DNA from: an uncultured SAR116 cluster alpha proteobacterium
GTDB lineage: Bacteria > Pseudomonadota > Alphaproteobacteria > Puniceispirillales > Marisalimonadaceae
Direction: 5' to 3'
Length of the DNA: 64,000 bases
Assembly (NCBI GenBank): GCA_902619805.1
Contig: CACNGC010000003.1
Coordinates: 124,001 to 188,000, forward strand
The position numbers and the translations under genes are program-made. Every line of letters begins with the position of its first letter. Positions within the stretch are counted from its first letter, which is position 1. Positions 1-10,151 of this stretch are shown here, piece by piece. The notes below the pieces were generated by a model, which had not been told where the DNA came from, searched no databases, and worked only from the letters and a program-made list of their open reading frames with translations.

Positions 1-803
1 CTCTATTGTGGAAAGCACCTCTTGAAAGAGTAAAAAAATTAAAAAACTTGCAGGGTTTAATATCCTTAGGTCAAGGTGTAGATCACATACTTAAAGACAA
101 AATAATTAATTATGAAATACCAATTGTTAGAATAGTTGATCCTTTTATGGCAAAATCAATGAGTCATTGGGTGGTTATGTCTGTTCTCAATTATATTAGG
201 GATACATTTGGTTATGATACGCAGCAAAAAAATAAAATATATAAACCTAGAAAGGAAATTAACTTTACTACCTTAAAAATTGCTGTTTATGGTATTGGAG
301 CCATAGGTAGTGTTGTTGCTAAAGACCTGAAACAATTAGGATTTAAAGTTGACGGGTGGAGTAGAACTCAAAAAAAAATTCCTGGTATAAATTGTTTTAT
401 TGGTAAAAATAAATTTAAATATCTTCTCAAAACCTGTGACATTCACATTTGTCTGCTTCCTTTAACAATCGAAACAAATAACATTTTTAATAACTCTTCA
501 TTTAAAACAATGAAACATGGTTCATGTTTTATAAATGCTGGAAGGGGAGAACAAGTAGTAGAAGAACATTTGATTGAAAATTGTAAATCAGGTCATATTT
601 CAGCTGCAATACTAGATGTTTATCGTAAAGAACCATTACCAAAACAGAGTAAGCTATGGGATCTAAAAGAAATCAGAATTTGGCCTCATGTAGCTGCAGA
701 AACAAATCCTGAAACTGCAGCCAAACAAATTGCAAATGCAATAAATCATATTGAAAATGGAAAAATACCGCCAAACACAATAGTAAGAAAACTAGGTTAT
801 TAA
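1..803 (+). CDS. D-2-hydroxyacid dehydrogenase, GhrA-like (5' end truncated by window edge)
   Basis: NAD-binding motif VYGIGAIGSVVAKDLKQLGFKVDGWSRT, and INAGRGEQVVEEHL...LDVYRKEPLP typical of the family; reading frame is open to the window start. Confidence 0.88.
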   Translation, partial: LLWKAPLERVKKLKNLQGLISLGQGVDHILKDKIINYEIPIVRIVDPFMAKSMSHWVVMSVLNYIRDTFGYDTQQKNKIYKPRKEINFTTLKIAVYGIGAIGSVVAKDLKQLGFKVDGWSRTQKKIPGINCFIGKNKFKYLLKTCDIHICLLPLTIETNNIFNNSSFKTMKHGSCFINAGRGEQVVEEHLIENCKSGHISAAILDVYRKEPLPKQSKLWDLKEIRIWPHVAAETNPETAAKQIANAINHIENGKIPPNTIVRKLGY

Positions 804-828
804 TGTTTAAAATTTTGGGGAGTTTATT

Positions 829-1575
829 ATGGACTTAAAACAAAAGGTAACAACATCGACACAAATGCGTGGTGCAATGGTTTTTGAATTTTTTAGTCCT
901 GGAATACCAATTATACTTAAAAATGCAGGTTGCGAGTTCATAATTTTTGACATGGAGCATGGAGGTCTTTCTTTAGAACAATTTAAGACCCTTTCAATAA
1001 TATCTAATGCGAATAAAATTGCGCCATTTTTAAGAATTCCTGAAATTAATTATAATTATATAGCCAGAGCTTTAGATTTAGGTGCATTAGGTATTATGGT
1101 TCCAATGGTAAACACACCTGATGATGCAATAAAAATTGTCCAATCATCTAAATATCCTCCAAAAGGTAAACGTGGTGCTGGGTTTGGTTTTGTACACGAT
1201 AATTATATTAATCAAAACCCTTTATCTTATATTGAAAAAGCAAATAATTCTCTGATCAACATTATTCAAATTGAAACAAAAATAGCTTTGGAAAATGTAA
1301 AAGAAATAGCTTCGATAAATGGAGTAGATTGTCTTTGGGTTGGGCATTTTGATTTAACCAATTTTTTAGGAATACCTGGGAATTTTTCTTCAAAAAAATA
1401 TCTAAACGCAATAAATGAAATTGTTGATGCTGCAGTTACCCATAAAAAAAGTCTTGGAATAATGGTAAATAATAAACAAGAATTAGAGACTTATTACAAA
1501 CTTGGTTTTAATATGATTGCGGTTGGAACAGAAATGAATATTTTATCTAGATCAATTTCTCAAATTTTAAAATAA
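829..1575 (+). CDS. HpcH/HpaI aldolase family protein
   Basis: FDMEHGGLSLEQ, ALDLGALGIMVPMVNTPDDA, IIQIETKIALENV, LWVGHFDLTNFLGIPG motifs. Confidence 0.9.
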   Translation: MDLKQKVTTSTQMRGAMVFEFFSPGIPIILKNAGCEFIIFDMEHGGLSLEQFKTLSIISNANKIAPFLRIPEINYNYIARALDLGALGIMVPMVNTPDDAIKIVQSSKYPPKGKRGAGFGFVHDNYINQNPLSYIEKANNSLINIIQIETKIALENVKEIASINGVDCLWVGHFDLTNFLGIPGNFSSKKYLNAINEIVDAAVTHKKSLGIMVNNKQELETYYKLGFNMIAVGTEMNILSRSISQILK

Positions 1576-1605
1576 TTTTGATAATTTATATCATGGAGTA
1601 AGATT

Positions 1606-2580
1606 ATGTTTAAGGTAGGTATTTCAGGAGATTTGTTAAATAGTGGCAATGAGCCATGCTTTGGAATGGAACAATTAAATCTCTTAAAAAACAGAAAAGA
1701 TATTAAAATATCTTGGATGGATAAATCAATAATTGAATTAGATACGGAGATGACTTCAAAATTTGATGCAATACTTTTGAATTTACCAAAAGCAAATGCT
1801 AATTGTGTGTCTAATTCTAATTGTAAATTAAAAATAATTTCTAGATTTGGCGTTGGCTTTGATTCTGTTGATATAGAAGCTATGAAAAAGAAAAATATTA
1901 TAGTTACTAATACTCCTAATGCAGTTAGAAGGCCAGTTGCAGTTGCAGCTTTAACAATGATTTTTGCGGCTGCTGGAAAATTATTACAAAAAGATCATCT
2001 TGTAAGGAGTGGTAAATGGAATGACAGAACTAATTTTATGGGCACAGGCTTAGCTCAAAAGACATTAGGGGTGATAGGAGCAGGAAGTATAGGCACTGAG
2101 ACAATTAAGTTGTCAAAGCCTTTCTTTAAGAATATTTTAGCATATGATCCATTTAAATCGGAAAAACAATTAGCAGAAATTGATGCAATTAAAGTTGATC
2201 TGATTGAATTAGCATGCAAAAGTGACTTTATTGTAATTCTCTGTAATCTTGATAGTAATACAAAAGGGATGATACAAAGTAATTTTTTTTCAAATATGAA
2301 AAAAAGTGCTTACATTTTTAATTTATCAAGGGGCCCTGTAATTAATGAAATTCATCTCGAAAATGCACTTGAGGAAAAAGAAATTGCGGGTGCCGGTCTA
2401 GATGTGACTGAAAAAGAACCTCTTTCAACAGACAGTAAATTGTTAAAATATGAAAATGTGATAATAACGCCTCATGCTCTTTGTTGGACAGATGAGTGTT
2501 TTAACGATATAGCAACGGAAGCAATAAGTTCCATACTAAACTATATAGATAAAAAACCGATATTAAACCAAGTAAACTAA
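1606..2580 (+). CDS. D-2-hydroxyacid dehydrogenase / phosphoglycerate dehydrogenase-like
   Basis: RFGVGFDSVDIEAM, LGVIGAGSIGTETIKL, NLSRGPVINE, GLDVTEKEPL motifs. Confidence 0.9.
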   Translation: MFKVGISGDLLNSGNEPCFGMEQLNLLKNRKDIKISWMDKSIIELDTEMTSKFDAILLNLPKANANCVSNSNCKLKIISRFGVGFDSVDIEAMKKKNIIVTNTPNAVRRPVAVAALTMIFAAAGKLLQKDHLVRSGKWNDRTNFMGTGLAQKTLGVIGAGSIGTETIKLSKPFFKNILAYDPFKSEKQLAEIDAIKVDLIELACKSDFIVILCNLDSNTKGMIQSNFFSNMKKSAYIFNLSRGPVINEIHLENALEEKEIAGAGLDVTEKEPLSTDSKLLKYENVIITPHALCWTDECFNDIATEAISSILNYIDKKPILNQVN

Positions 2581-2587
2581 TGATTTA

Positions 2588-3052
2588 TTATGCAGCTTCT
2601 TCTCTAATTGATTGAGAAATTACAGCAAGAGCACTTTCTTTGCTTTTGCAACCTCTCAATTTTGTTGTAAGCTCTTTGTTTCTTAATAATCGTGAGATGA
2701 GGGCTAGAGCTTGTAGATGTTCTGATCCCTTGTTGTCTGGAGCGATTAATAAAAAAATAATATCCACAGGAATATCATCTGAAGAATTAAAGTCTAATCC
2801 ATTAACCAGTGTTGATACAAAAACATAAGGTTTATCAATGTTTGTCACATTAGCATGGGGAATAGCAATGCCATTTCCAACTGCTGTTGAACCTAATTTT
2901 TCTCTTTTTGTTAAATTTTCTAAAAGTGATCTAGAATTTATTCCAATTTTGGATTCTGCCAATTTACTTAGCTCTTCTAATACTTGTTTTTTACTAGTGC
3001 CTTTAAAATTTACTAAAAAAGCATCATCAGACAACATATCATTGATATTCAT
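2588..3052 (-). CDS. ptsN: PTS IIA-like nitrogen regulatory protein PtsN
   Basis: EIIA-Ntr fold sequence with the active-site motif GNGIAIPHAN; position next to lptB. Confidence 0.88.
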   Translation of the reverse strand: MNINDMLSDDAFLVNFKGTSKKQVLEELSKLAESKIGINSRSLLENLTKREKLGSTAVGNGIAIPHANVTNIDKPYVFVSTLVNGLDFNSSDDIPVDIIFLLIAPDNKGSEHLQALALISRLLRNKELTTKLRGCKSKESALAVISQSIREEAA

Positions 3053-3148
3053 ATTTAACCCTTAAATATTAGGAATCTTTAATTAAATGTTCGTTAATTA
3101 ATATCAAGTTCAACATCAGTCAAGTTTATAATTTAAAAAAATACAGTT

Positions 3149-4054
3149 TTAAAAATTATTTCCAAGATAGACATCCCTAACTGTCCTATCTATTTTAATT
3201 TCACTCGGGCTGCCTGACATAATAACAGACCCATCAAAAAGTATATATGCTCTGTCAACTATACTTAGAGTTTCTCTAACGTTGTGATCTGTAATAAGTA
3301 CACCTATATTTTTTGATTTTAATTTATTGATTAAATTTTTTACATCATTAATTGCAATGGGATCTATACCTGCAAGCGGTTCATCTAGAAGAATGAAACT
3401 TGGACTTGAAGCTAAGGCTCGAGCTATCTCAGTTCTTCTTCTTTCTCCCCCAGACAATGTTGCACCATTTGAGTTTCTGATTTTATTTAAATTAAATTCA
3501 GCTAACAGTTCTTCTAAAATTTGGAATTTATAGTTCTTGTCATATTTTTGTACTTCTAAAACAGACAATATATTTTCTTCAACTGTTAATCCTCTAAAAA
3601 TAGATGATTCTTGTGGTAAGTAACCAATACCCTCTTTAGAACGCATATGCATTGGTAAGTGATTAATACGTTCTTGATTTAAAAAAATGTCACCTTCATC
3701 AGTATCAATAAGTCCTGCTATCATGTAAAAACAGGTAGTTTTGCCAGCCCCATTTGGGCCAAGTAGCCCAACAGCTTCACCTCTATTTAACTTTAAAGAA
3801 ACTTTATTAACTACTTTTCTTTTGTTATATGATTTAGAAATAGAATTTACTTTTAATTCTTGACTTGTAATTGTGTCTTTAGATTTATTTAATGCATAAG
3901 ATATAAAAGCATTTTTATTGTTTTGATCATTTAATGATGATTTTAAGCGTTTGAGCTCTTCTTCTAAAGTAGTCAGTTTAATCTCCTTTTTTTTGTTTTT
4001 TAATGGGAGAAAAAGTTCCTTTAACGCGTTTTTTATTTTTTTCATCACCAACAA
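3149..4054 (-). CDS. lptB: LPS export ABC transporter ATP-binding protein LptB (with N-terminal extension)
   Basis: GLLGPNGAGKTTCFYMIAGL Walker A, LSGGERRRTEIARALA signature, LLDEPLAGIDP; adjacent to lptA/lptC. Confidence 0.95.
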   Translation of the reverse strand: MLVMKKIKNALKELFLPLKNKKKEIKLTTLEEELKRLKSSLNDQNNKNAFISYALNKSKDTITSQELKVNSISKSYNKRKVVNKVSLKLNRGEAVGLLGPNGAGKTTCFYMIAGLIDTDEGDIFLNQERINHLPMHMRSKEGIGYLPQESSIFRGLTVEENILSVLEVQKYDKNYKFQILEELLAEFNLNKIRNSNGATLSGGERRRTEIARALASSPSFILLDEPLAGIDPIAINDVKNLINKLKSKNIGVLITDHNVRETLSIVDRAYILFDGSVIMSGSPSEIKIDRTVRDVYLGNNF

Positions 4055-4778
4055 TATTACTGATACCAGTTCTCAAATTTGTAATACCTTTAGAGCCTGA
4101 AAGTTTAGATTTCTGGTTAATTATGACAACATTACCGGTTAATCGTATAATTTCATCATTTGCGTCATAAACTCCAAAATCAGCTTTAGATTTCCTATCT
4201 TTTGCCTTGTTTTCAATGATAACATTCCCCTTAGCAACAGCCTTTTTCAGAGATTTGTTAGTAGGTTCAAAATTAGCTTTAACATTATCTGCATAAATTA
4301 TAGTTTTATTTGATAAAATTATTTTAACATTACCTTCTGCTTCGGCTTTGTTATTCACATCGTCAAAAATAATATTTTTTGTTGATTCTACGTATCCAGA
4401 TGGAGATGAAAATGTTTGAAAAGTACCTGATATCTTTGCAATCTTGTCATTTAAATTATATGTCATGTATTGACCGGTAGCTTTTGTGTTTTCTTTTGTC
4501 AAAACAACTTTATCTTCTGCAATTATTTTTTTCAAAATATTTTCTCCATTTTCAAAAATATAATCAGCTTTTATAGTATTTGCTTTTAAAGTAACACCAT
4601 CTTTTTTTAAAATAACATTTCCTTTTGCAAGATAATATTTTTCTTTTTCAAACCATTCTAGTGACTCATCAGCCTCCACAGTTAATTCTGACTTATTACT
4701 ATTTGTTTTTGCCCACACTAGTTGTGAAAAAGAAGTAAAGAAAATAAAAAGTAGTATAGTTAATGTTTTAGTTGGCAT
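3978..4778 (-). CDS. lptA: LPS transport periplasmic protein LptA
   Basis: Signal peptide, OstA-like repeats (VEADESLEWFEKEKYYLAKGNVILKKDGVTLKAN); lies between lptC and lptB. Confidence 0.9.
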   Translation of the reverse strand: MPTKTLTILLFIFFTSFSQLVWAKTNSNKSELTVEADESLEWFEKEKYYLAKGNVILKKDGVTLKANTIKADYIFENGENILKKIIAEDKVVLTKENTKATGQYMTYNLNDKIAKISGTFQTFSSPSGYVESTKNIIFDDVNNKAEAEGNVKIILSNKTIIYADNVKANFEPTNKSLKKAVAKGNVIIENKAKDRKSKADFGVYDANDEIIRLTGNVVIINQKSKLSGSKGITNLRTGISNIVGDEKNKKRVKGTFSPIKKQKKGD

Positions 4779-5343
4779 TTTTTTGAAATAAAAGCATCTT
4801 TAATTTTGCTTTTCCTTTAATTTTTATATACTCACCATTTTTTTTAATTTGAATACCTTTACCTTCTATTACGGTATTGCCAGAAACTATATCGACATTA
4901 TCATTTGTATGATAATTACCATTTTTAAAAGTTCCAGTTAATGTTTGTGTAATAAGAGTGAATTTTCTTGCTTTCTTTGTGATTATTACTTTGTTTGAAA
5001 AAATGAAATCATTGTAATCGTTTGTTATAATTGCATTTCCTGCAGAAATTTTAGTTAAAATACCTTTTTGATCAATTGTTGTTAAAGAATTTTCTAAAAT
5101 AACCTTCTTCTGCTTTGCTTCTATTTCTTCTAAGGTGTCAGCAATAATTAAAAATTTATCTCCTTGTTTATTTTGTTGTCTTATTTCAACACCAATTATC
5201 TTTTGTTCATTTTCTGAGTTTCTTTTATATTCATCTTTTTGTCTGAAGTAATTATTGTCATTTAAAAAATTATTAACCACAAAACTCATAATGAGAAGAA
5301 AGACTAAAGAAGCGAAGATTGTTTTACCACTAATTATTTTCAT
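4768..5343 (-). CDS. lptC: LPS export protein LptC
   Basis: N-terminal TM anchor, LptC-like beta-jellyroll repeats, synteny with lptA/lptB. Confidence 0.8.
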   Translation of the reverse strand: MKIISGKTIFASLVFLLIMSFVVNNFLNDNNYFRQKDEYKRNSENEQKIIGVEIRQQNKQGDKFLIIADTLEEIEAKQKKVILENSLTTIDQKGILTKISAGNAIITNDYNDFIFSNKVIITKKARKFTLITQTLTGTFKNGNYHTNDNVDIVSGNTVIEGKGIQIKKNGEYIKIKGKAKLKMLLFQKNAN

Positions 5344-5376
5344 TTTTATCTAAAAATTTTTTTAAGTTTTTATTGA

Positions 5377-6000
5377 TCAATGGGCAAATATATCTAAATT
5401 TTCAAATCCAATTAAATCTAATTCTGATCGTGTTTTTAAAAATTCAAAACACTTTTTGGCAATTTCGTCTTTATTCTCACGTGTAAGTAATTGATCTAAC
5501 TTATTCTTTATTTGATGAAGATAAAGAACATCTGAAGCAGCATATTTTAATTGAGCCTCACTTAGGGTTTCTAATCCCCAATCAGAAGTTTGATTTTGTT
5601 TGTCTAATTCTAAATTCAAAAGATCTTTGCATAAGTCTGCTAGACCATGTTTTGCACCAAATGTTCTTGATAACTTAGATGCTATTTTTGTACAATATAT
5701 GGGTCCATTCAATTTACATATATTTTTTTCAATAACAGCCATATCAAATCTTGCAAAATGAAAAAGTTTTGTAGAATTTGGATTTTTAAAAATTTTTTTA
5801 AGATTTGGAAAATTCTCTTCTTTTTCTAAACTTTTTTTTGATATTTGTACGAGATGAGCAATTCCATCTCCACTTGATAGCTGTATCAAACATAATCTAT
5901 CTCTATTAATATTGAGTCCCATAGTTTCAGTATCAATTGCTATAGCATCACCAAACTTCACTTCCGATGAGACGTCATCATTATATAAAAAATAAGTCAT
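5377..6000 (-). CDS. rnd: Ribonuclease D-type 3'-5' exonuclease
   Basis: DTETMGL, LFHFARFDMAVI, ASDVLYLHQI DEDD exonuclease motifs. Confidence 0.9.
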   Translation of the reverse strand: MTYFLYNDDVSSEVKFGDAIAIDTETMGLNINRDRLCLIQLSSGDGIAHLVQISKKSLEKEENFPNLKKIFKNPNSTKLFHFARFDMAVIEKNICKLNGPIYCTKIASKLSRTFGAKHGLADLCKDLLNLELDKQNQTSDWGLETLSEAQLKYAASDVLYLHQIKNKLDQLLTRENKDEIAKKCFEFLKTRSELDLIGFENLDIFAH

Positions 6001-6109
6001 TTGTTATCCATAAAACTTTAAAAAATATGTGTCATGACTAAATATATTAAGTAGTAAAATAAATCTAGAAACAAAATCATATTTCAACATAGCATAAAAG
6101 GAAAATCCA

Positions 6110-7021
6110 ATGGGAACAAATATAAATAAAAAAATTGCAGTTATTGGGGGTAGTGGGTTTCTAGGAAAATCATTGTTGAAATTACTTTCAAATGAAAATG
6201 TTGAAATAATTTTATTTACACGAAAAAAAAATTATCAAAAAAATTTGAACAAAATTTTTCCTAATAATAATTTTAAATGTATTCAGTGGAATATTAACAA
6301 TTTAAATATCATTGAAGAAAATATTAAGAATGTAGATTCTATAATTAATTTATGTGGTATTCTTTTTGAAAATAAAAGTGGTGATTTTTTTAAAGTACAT
6401 ACAGATATTCCTGCTTTCTTAGGAAAAATTTCTCTAAAACATAAATTAAATACGTTAATTCATGTTTCTGCACTTGGTGTATCTACGAATTCTGAAAGTA
6501 AATATTCTAGAAGTAAAGCAGAGGGTGAAAACCAAATGCTAGAACATTTTCCTAAAGGTAAAATTTTAAGACCTTCTTTACTCTTTGGTAAAGGTGATAA
6601 TTTTTTTGGACAGTTTTCAGAAATGTCTAAATTTTCTCCTATTTTGCCTGTAATTTCTACATCAACAAAATTCCAACCAGTTTTTGTTGAGGATGTCGCA
6701 AAAGCAATAATAAAATTATTAAAAGATAGAAAAAATAAAAATAATATTTATGAATTAGGAGGAGAAATAATTTACTCTTTTGAAGAATTGTTAAAAATCT
6801 TATTAGAAATTAAAAATATTAAAAGATTTCTTATTCCGCTTAATCCAAAACTCATGATGATACCTGCATTTTTTTTACAAAATTTACCTAAGCCTCCTTT
6901 TACAGTAGATCAAATGATACTTCTTAAAACAGATAATATATTAAAGAATGGTTTACCTGGGTTAAAAGATTTAGGTATTAAAATATCTGACATGAAAACT
7001 GAGCTTCTTAAAATATATTAA
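6110..7021 (+). CDS. NAD-dependent epimerase/dehydratase, complex I NDUFA9-like
   Basis: VIGGSGFLGKSLLKLL; HVSALGVS...YSRSKAEGE; PSLLFGKGDNFF motifs. Confidence 0.85.
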   Translation: MGTNINKKIAVIGGSGFLGKSLLKLLSNENVEIILFTRKKNYQKNLNKIFPNNNFKCIQWNINNLNIIEENIKNVDSIINLCGILFENKSGDFFKVHTDIPAFLGKISLKHKLNTLIHVSALGVSTNSESKYSRSKAEGENQMLEHFPKGKILRPSLLFGKGDNFFGQFSEMSKFSPILPVISTSTKFQPVFVEDVAKAIIKLLKDRKNKNNIYELGGEIIYSFEELLKILLEIKNIKRFLIPLNPKLMMIPAFFLQNLPKPPFTVDQMILLKTDNILKNGLPGLKDLGIKISDMKTELLKIY

Positions 7022-7031
7022 TAAAACTAAG

Positions 7032-7823
7032 CTAAATGTAAGCATATATTAAGATCAGAATCCCAAGCATAATTCTATATGCTACGAAAATTTTAAGTGA
7101 AGCTTTATTAATCCATTTCATAAATAATGTAATTGTAATTAAGGCGACGCAAAAACTTAAAATAATACCCATAATCATTTCATTATTAAAAAAGAAACCT
7201 TTTTCGATGAACAAGTTTATGCTTTCCAAAGTAGTTGCGGCTATTATAACTGGGATTGATAATAAAAGAGAATATTTAGACGCATCAAAACGGCTGAAAC
7301 CCATATATAATCCAGCAGTTATAACAATTCCAGATCTACTGGTTCCAGGAATAATTGCTAGTGTCTGAGCAATGCCAATTACGAGTGCGTCCTTTAAATT
7401 CAAACTTTTAAAATATTTTATAACTTTAAGATTTCTGTCAGCTATACCTAATAATATTCCAAATATTAAGGTGGTCCATCCAATGACTTCTAAACTTCTA
7501 ATTATATCAAAATTATTTATATGAACCAAAAATCCTACAATGATAATGGGTATAGTGCTAATTATTAGATTTTTAAAAATAATAAAGCCTTCGTTATCTA
7601 TTTTAAAATACATTGTATCTGAAATTATTTTCATTAAATCTTTTTTTAAATAATATATCACAGCCAATAAAGACCCAAAGTGAAGAGAGACGTCAAAACC
7701 TCTGCTGGAATCTATATTTAAAAAAAATTCAGGTATTATGATTAGATGGGCACTAGATGAAATAGGTAAAAATTCTGTAATTCCTTGAATTAATGATAAA
7801 ATAACTATTATTTCTAAAGCCAT
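7032..7823 (-). CDS. uppP: Undecaprenyl-diphosphatase (UppP/BacA)
   Basis: QGITEFLPISSSAHL and PGTSRSGIVITAGLYMGFSR motifs. Confidence 0.96.
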   Translation of the reverse strand: MALEIIVILSLIQGITEFLPISSSAHLIIIPEFFLNIDSSRGFDVSLHFGSLLAVIYYLKKDLMKIISDTMYFKIDNEGFIIFKNLIISTIPIIIVGFLVHINNFDIIRSLEVIGWTTLIFGILLGIADRNLKVIKYFKSLNLKDALVIGIAQTLAIIPGTSRSGIVITAGLYMGFSRFDASKYSLLLSIPVIIAATTLESINLFIEKGFFFNNEMIMGIILSFCVALITITLFMKWINKASLKIFVAYRIMLGILILIYAYI

Positions 7824-7938
7824 TTAAAACTCTATCTTTTACATAAACTTTATTTATCTTATATATTGATAATATCTAATTAAAAATAGGATTAATTATT
7901 ATTTTAATTTCTTTTAAAATTTTTTGAGTTGCAATTGC

Positions 7939-9057
7939 ATGAATTGGAATAAACAAAACCCATATTTAGCTAAAATCACTTCTAAAAAACTTTTATCTGG
8001 CAAACAGTCAAACAAAGAAGTTTTTCATTATGAAATTTCTCTAGGTGATAGCGGTATTATTTATCAACCTGGAGATAGCTTAGGAATTTTCCCAGTAAAT
8101 AATAATATTTTAGTAAGAGCTATTATAAATAGATTACAAATAAATCCTACATACATACCCAAAGGGTATGATCTTAACATTTATGAGTTACTAGAAAAAA
8201 AATTTGAGATTCTTACACCAACTAAAAGATTAATAAAATTTGTTAACGATAATATTAATCATAAAGAATTAAATTATTCTTTAAATACTAAAAACATAAA
8301 TATATATATGGATTTTAAATATGGGAAAGATGTTTTAGATTTCATGAATTTGGATGAAAGTCTTAAATTTGATGTATTGCATTTTTTAACTCTTTTAAAA
8401 CCACTCCAGCATAGAGCATATTCTATTGCATCAAGTAACTTGATTTTTAAAAACTCAGTGCATTTAACTGTTTCAACTCAACGATGGCAAAGAAAAACAA
8501 GAGATTATGGTGGTGTTTGTTCAACTTTTTTATCTGATAGTTGTGAATTAGGTGATAAAGTAAAAATCTTTTTAATTCCTAATAAATTGTTCAAATTACC
8601 TGATGACCAAAATAAGCCAATAATTATGATTGGTCCTGGTACAGGTGTGGCACCCTTTTTATCTTTTATACAAGAAAGAAAATATTTAAAGAGTAATGGA
8701 AAAAATTGGTTGTTCTTTGGTGCTCAGACCAAGAAAAATGATTTTATATATGAAGATCAAATTTCAAATTTTGTTGAAGAAAAAATTTTGAATAATTTAG
8801 ATACTGCTTTTTCAAGAGATCAGGATAACAAAATTTATGTGCAGGATAAAATATACGAAAGAAGTAATGAATTTTTCCAATGGTTAAAAAATGGAGCAAT
8901 AATATACGTTTGTGGAGATGCTCAAAAAATGGCTAAAGATGTTGAAGTCACAATTATAAAATTAATTTCAAAAGAACTTAAATGTGAAGATAAAAAAGCT
9001 TTAGAATATTTAAAAATGTTAAAAAAAGAAAAAAGATACTTAATAGATGTGTATTAA
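7939..9057 (+). CDS. CysJ-like FAD/NADPH-binding flavoprotein reductase without a flavodoxin domain
   Basis: YQPGDSLGIFPVN, LQHRAYSIASS, GGVCSTFLSD, GPGTGVAPFLSFIQER, VYVCGDAQKMA motifs; TTG at 7924 is an alternative start. Confidence 0.85.
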   Translation: MNWNKQNPYLAKITSKKLLSGKQSNKEVFHYEISLGDSGIIYQPGDSLGIFPVNNNILVRAIINRLQINPTYIPKGYDLNIYELLEKKFEILTPTKRLIKFVNDNINHKELNYSLNTKNINIYMDFKYGKDVLDFMNLDESLKFDVLHFLTLLKPLQHRAYSIASSNLIFKNSVHLTVSTQRWQRKTRDYGGVCSTFLSDSCELGDKVKIFLIPNKLFKLPDDQNKPIIMIGPGTGVAPFLSFIQERKYLKSNGKNWLFFGAQTKKNDFIYEDQISNFVEEKILNNLDTAFSRDQDNKIYVQDKIYERSNEFFQWLKNGAIIYVCGDAQKMAKDVEVTIIKLISKELKCEDKKALEYLKMLKKEKRYLIDVY

Positions 9058-9097
9058 AAATATTATTATAAAATTTAACATAGCATAGAGGTCATTT

Positions 9098-9991
9098 ATG
9101 AAATGGGATAGATTAAGATTATTTAATATTGTTGCCCAAACTCGAAATATCACCGAAGCTTCCTATATCTTGCAAATGAGTCAGTCTGCTTTGAGCAGAC
9201 AAATGAAGTCTCTAGAAAACGAATTAGGTGTTAGGCTCTTTTTAAGAAACTCAGATGGTATTTCTCTGACTAAAGCCGGTATGAGATTATCTTCTTCTGT
9301 TCAAATTTTAGCTTCTGATATAAGCAAGACTCATAATCAACTTCTTGAGGATATGGACGTTCCATCAGGTAGATTGAATGTCACTGCTACAAATGCGTTT
9401 GGGGCTTTATGGGTTGCTCCTAGAATGTCAAAATTCAAAAATTTATTTCCAGAAATTAATGTTGCGCTTAGCCTAAGAGATTCTGAGCCTCGAGTTACCA
9501 ATTTTAACTCTGACATTGAGGTTAGAATGACACCCAGTGTTTCTCAAGACGATATTCAAATTAAATTAGCTGACTGTAGATATAAGATATTTGCATCAAA
9601 TGAATATATTTCTAAAAATGGATATCCAAAAACTAGTAGTGATTTAGATAATCATAAAATAATATCTTATGGAGAAGATGCACAACCCCCCCTTGATAGA
9701 CATCGATTGAATTGGTTATTAACAATTGGAAAAGAAAATAAAAGACCAAGAAAGCCAATTTTAGAGGTTTCTAGTATATATGGAATAGCAAAGGCTACTG
9801 AAGTTGGTATGGGAATAGCCTCATTACCAGATTGGATGGAATTTGAAATGATAGAATTAACAGAAATTTTATCCCAACTTGAAGGACCTAAAATGTCAAT
9901 TTCTTTATGTTTTAATTATGAGTTGAGAAATGATTCTAGAATTAAGGCATTTAAGGATTTTATGATTAAAGAAGCAGAGATAATTAATTAA
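9098..9991 (+). CDS. LysR family transcriptional regulator
   Basis: N-terminal HTH RLRLFNIVAQTRNITEASYILQMSQSALSRQMKSLENELGVRLF. Confidence 0.95.
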   Translation: MKWDRLRLFNIVAQTRNITEASYILQMSQSALSRQMKSLENELGVRLFLRNSDGISLTKAGMRLSSSVQILASDISKTHNQLLEDMDVPSGRLNVTATNAFGALWVAPRMSKFKNLFPEINVALSLRDSEPRVTNFNSDIEVRMTPSVSQDDIQIKLADCRYKIFASNEYISKNGYPKTSSDLDNHKIISYGEDAQPPLDRHRLNWLLTIGKENKRPRKPILEVSSIYGIAKATEVGMGIASLPDWMEFEMIELTEILSQLEGPKMSISLCFNYELRNDSRIKAFKDFMIKEAEIIN

Positions 9992-10151
9992 TTTGTTAAT
10001 CAATTTTGTAATGCAATTTATGCATATCTGACATATAATGAATAATTTTACAAATATATGTAAATTCTCTATGTTCCACATTCTTCACTAGGGAATAAAT
10101 ATATTAAGCTTTAACCATAGTTGGTTGATTTTATAGATTTACAGGAATTAA

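Noticed and set aside
9992-10151. 160-nt leader upstream of gltB with a small AACCATAGTTGGTT palindrome
   Set aside because: Considered a riboswitch or regulatory RNA but no recognisable conserved motif; palindrome is short and expected by chance
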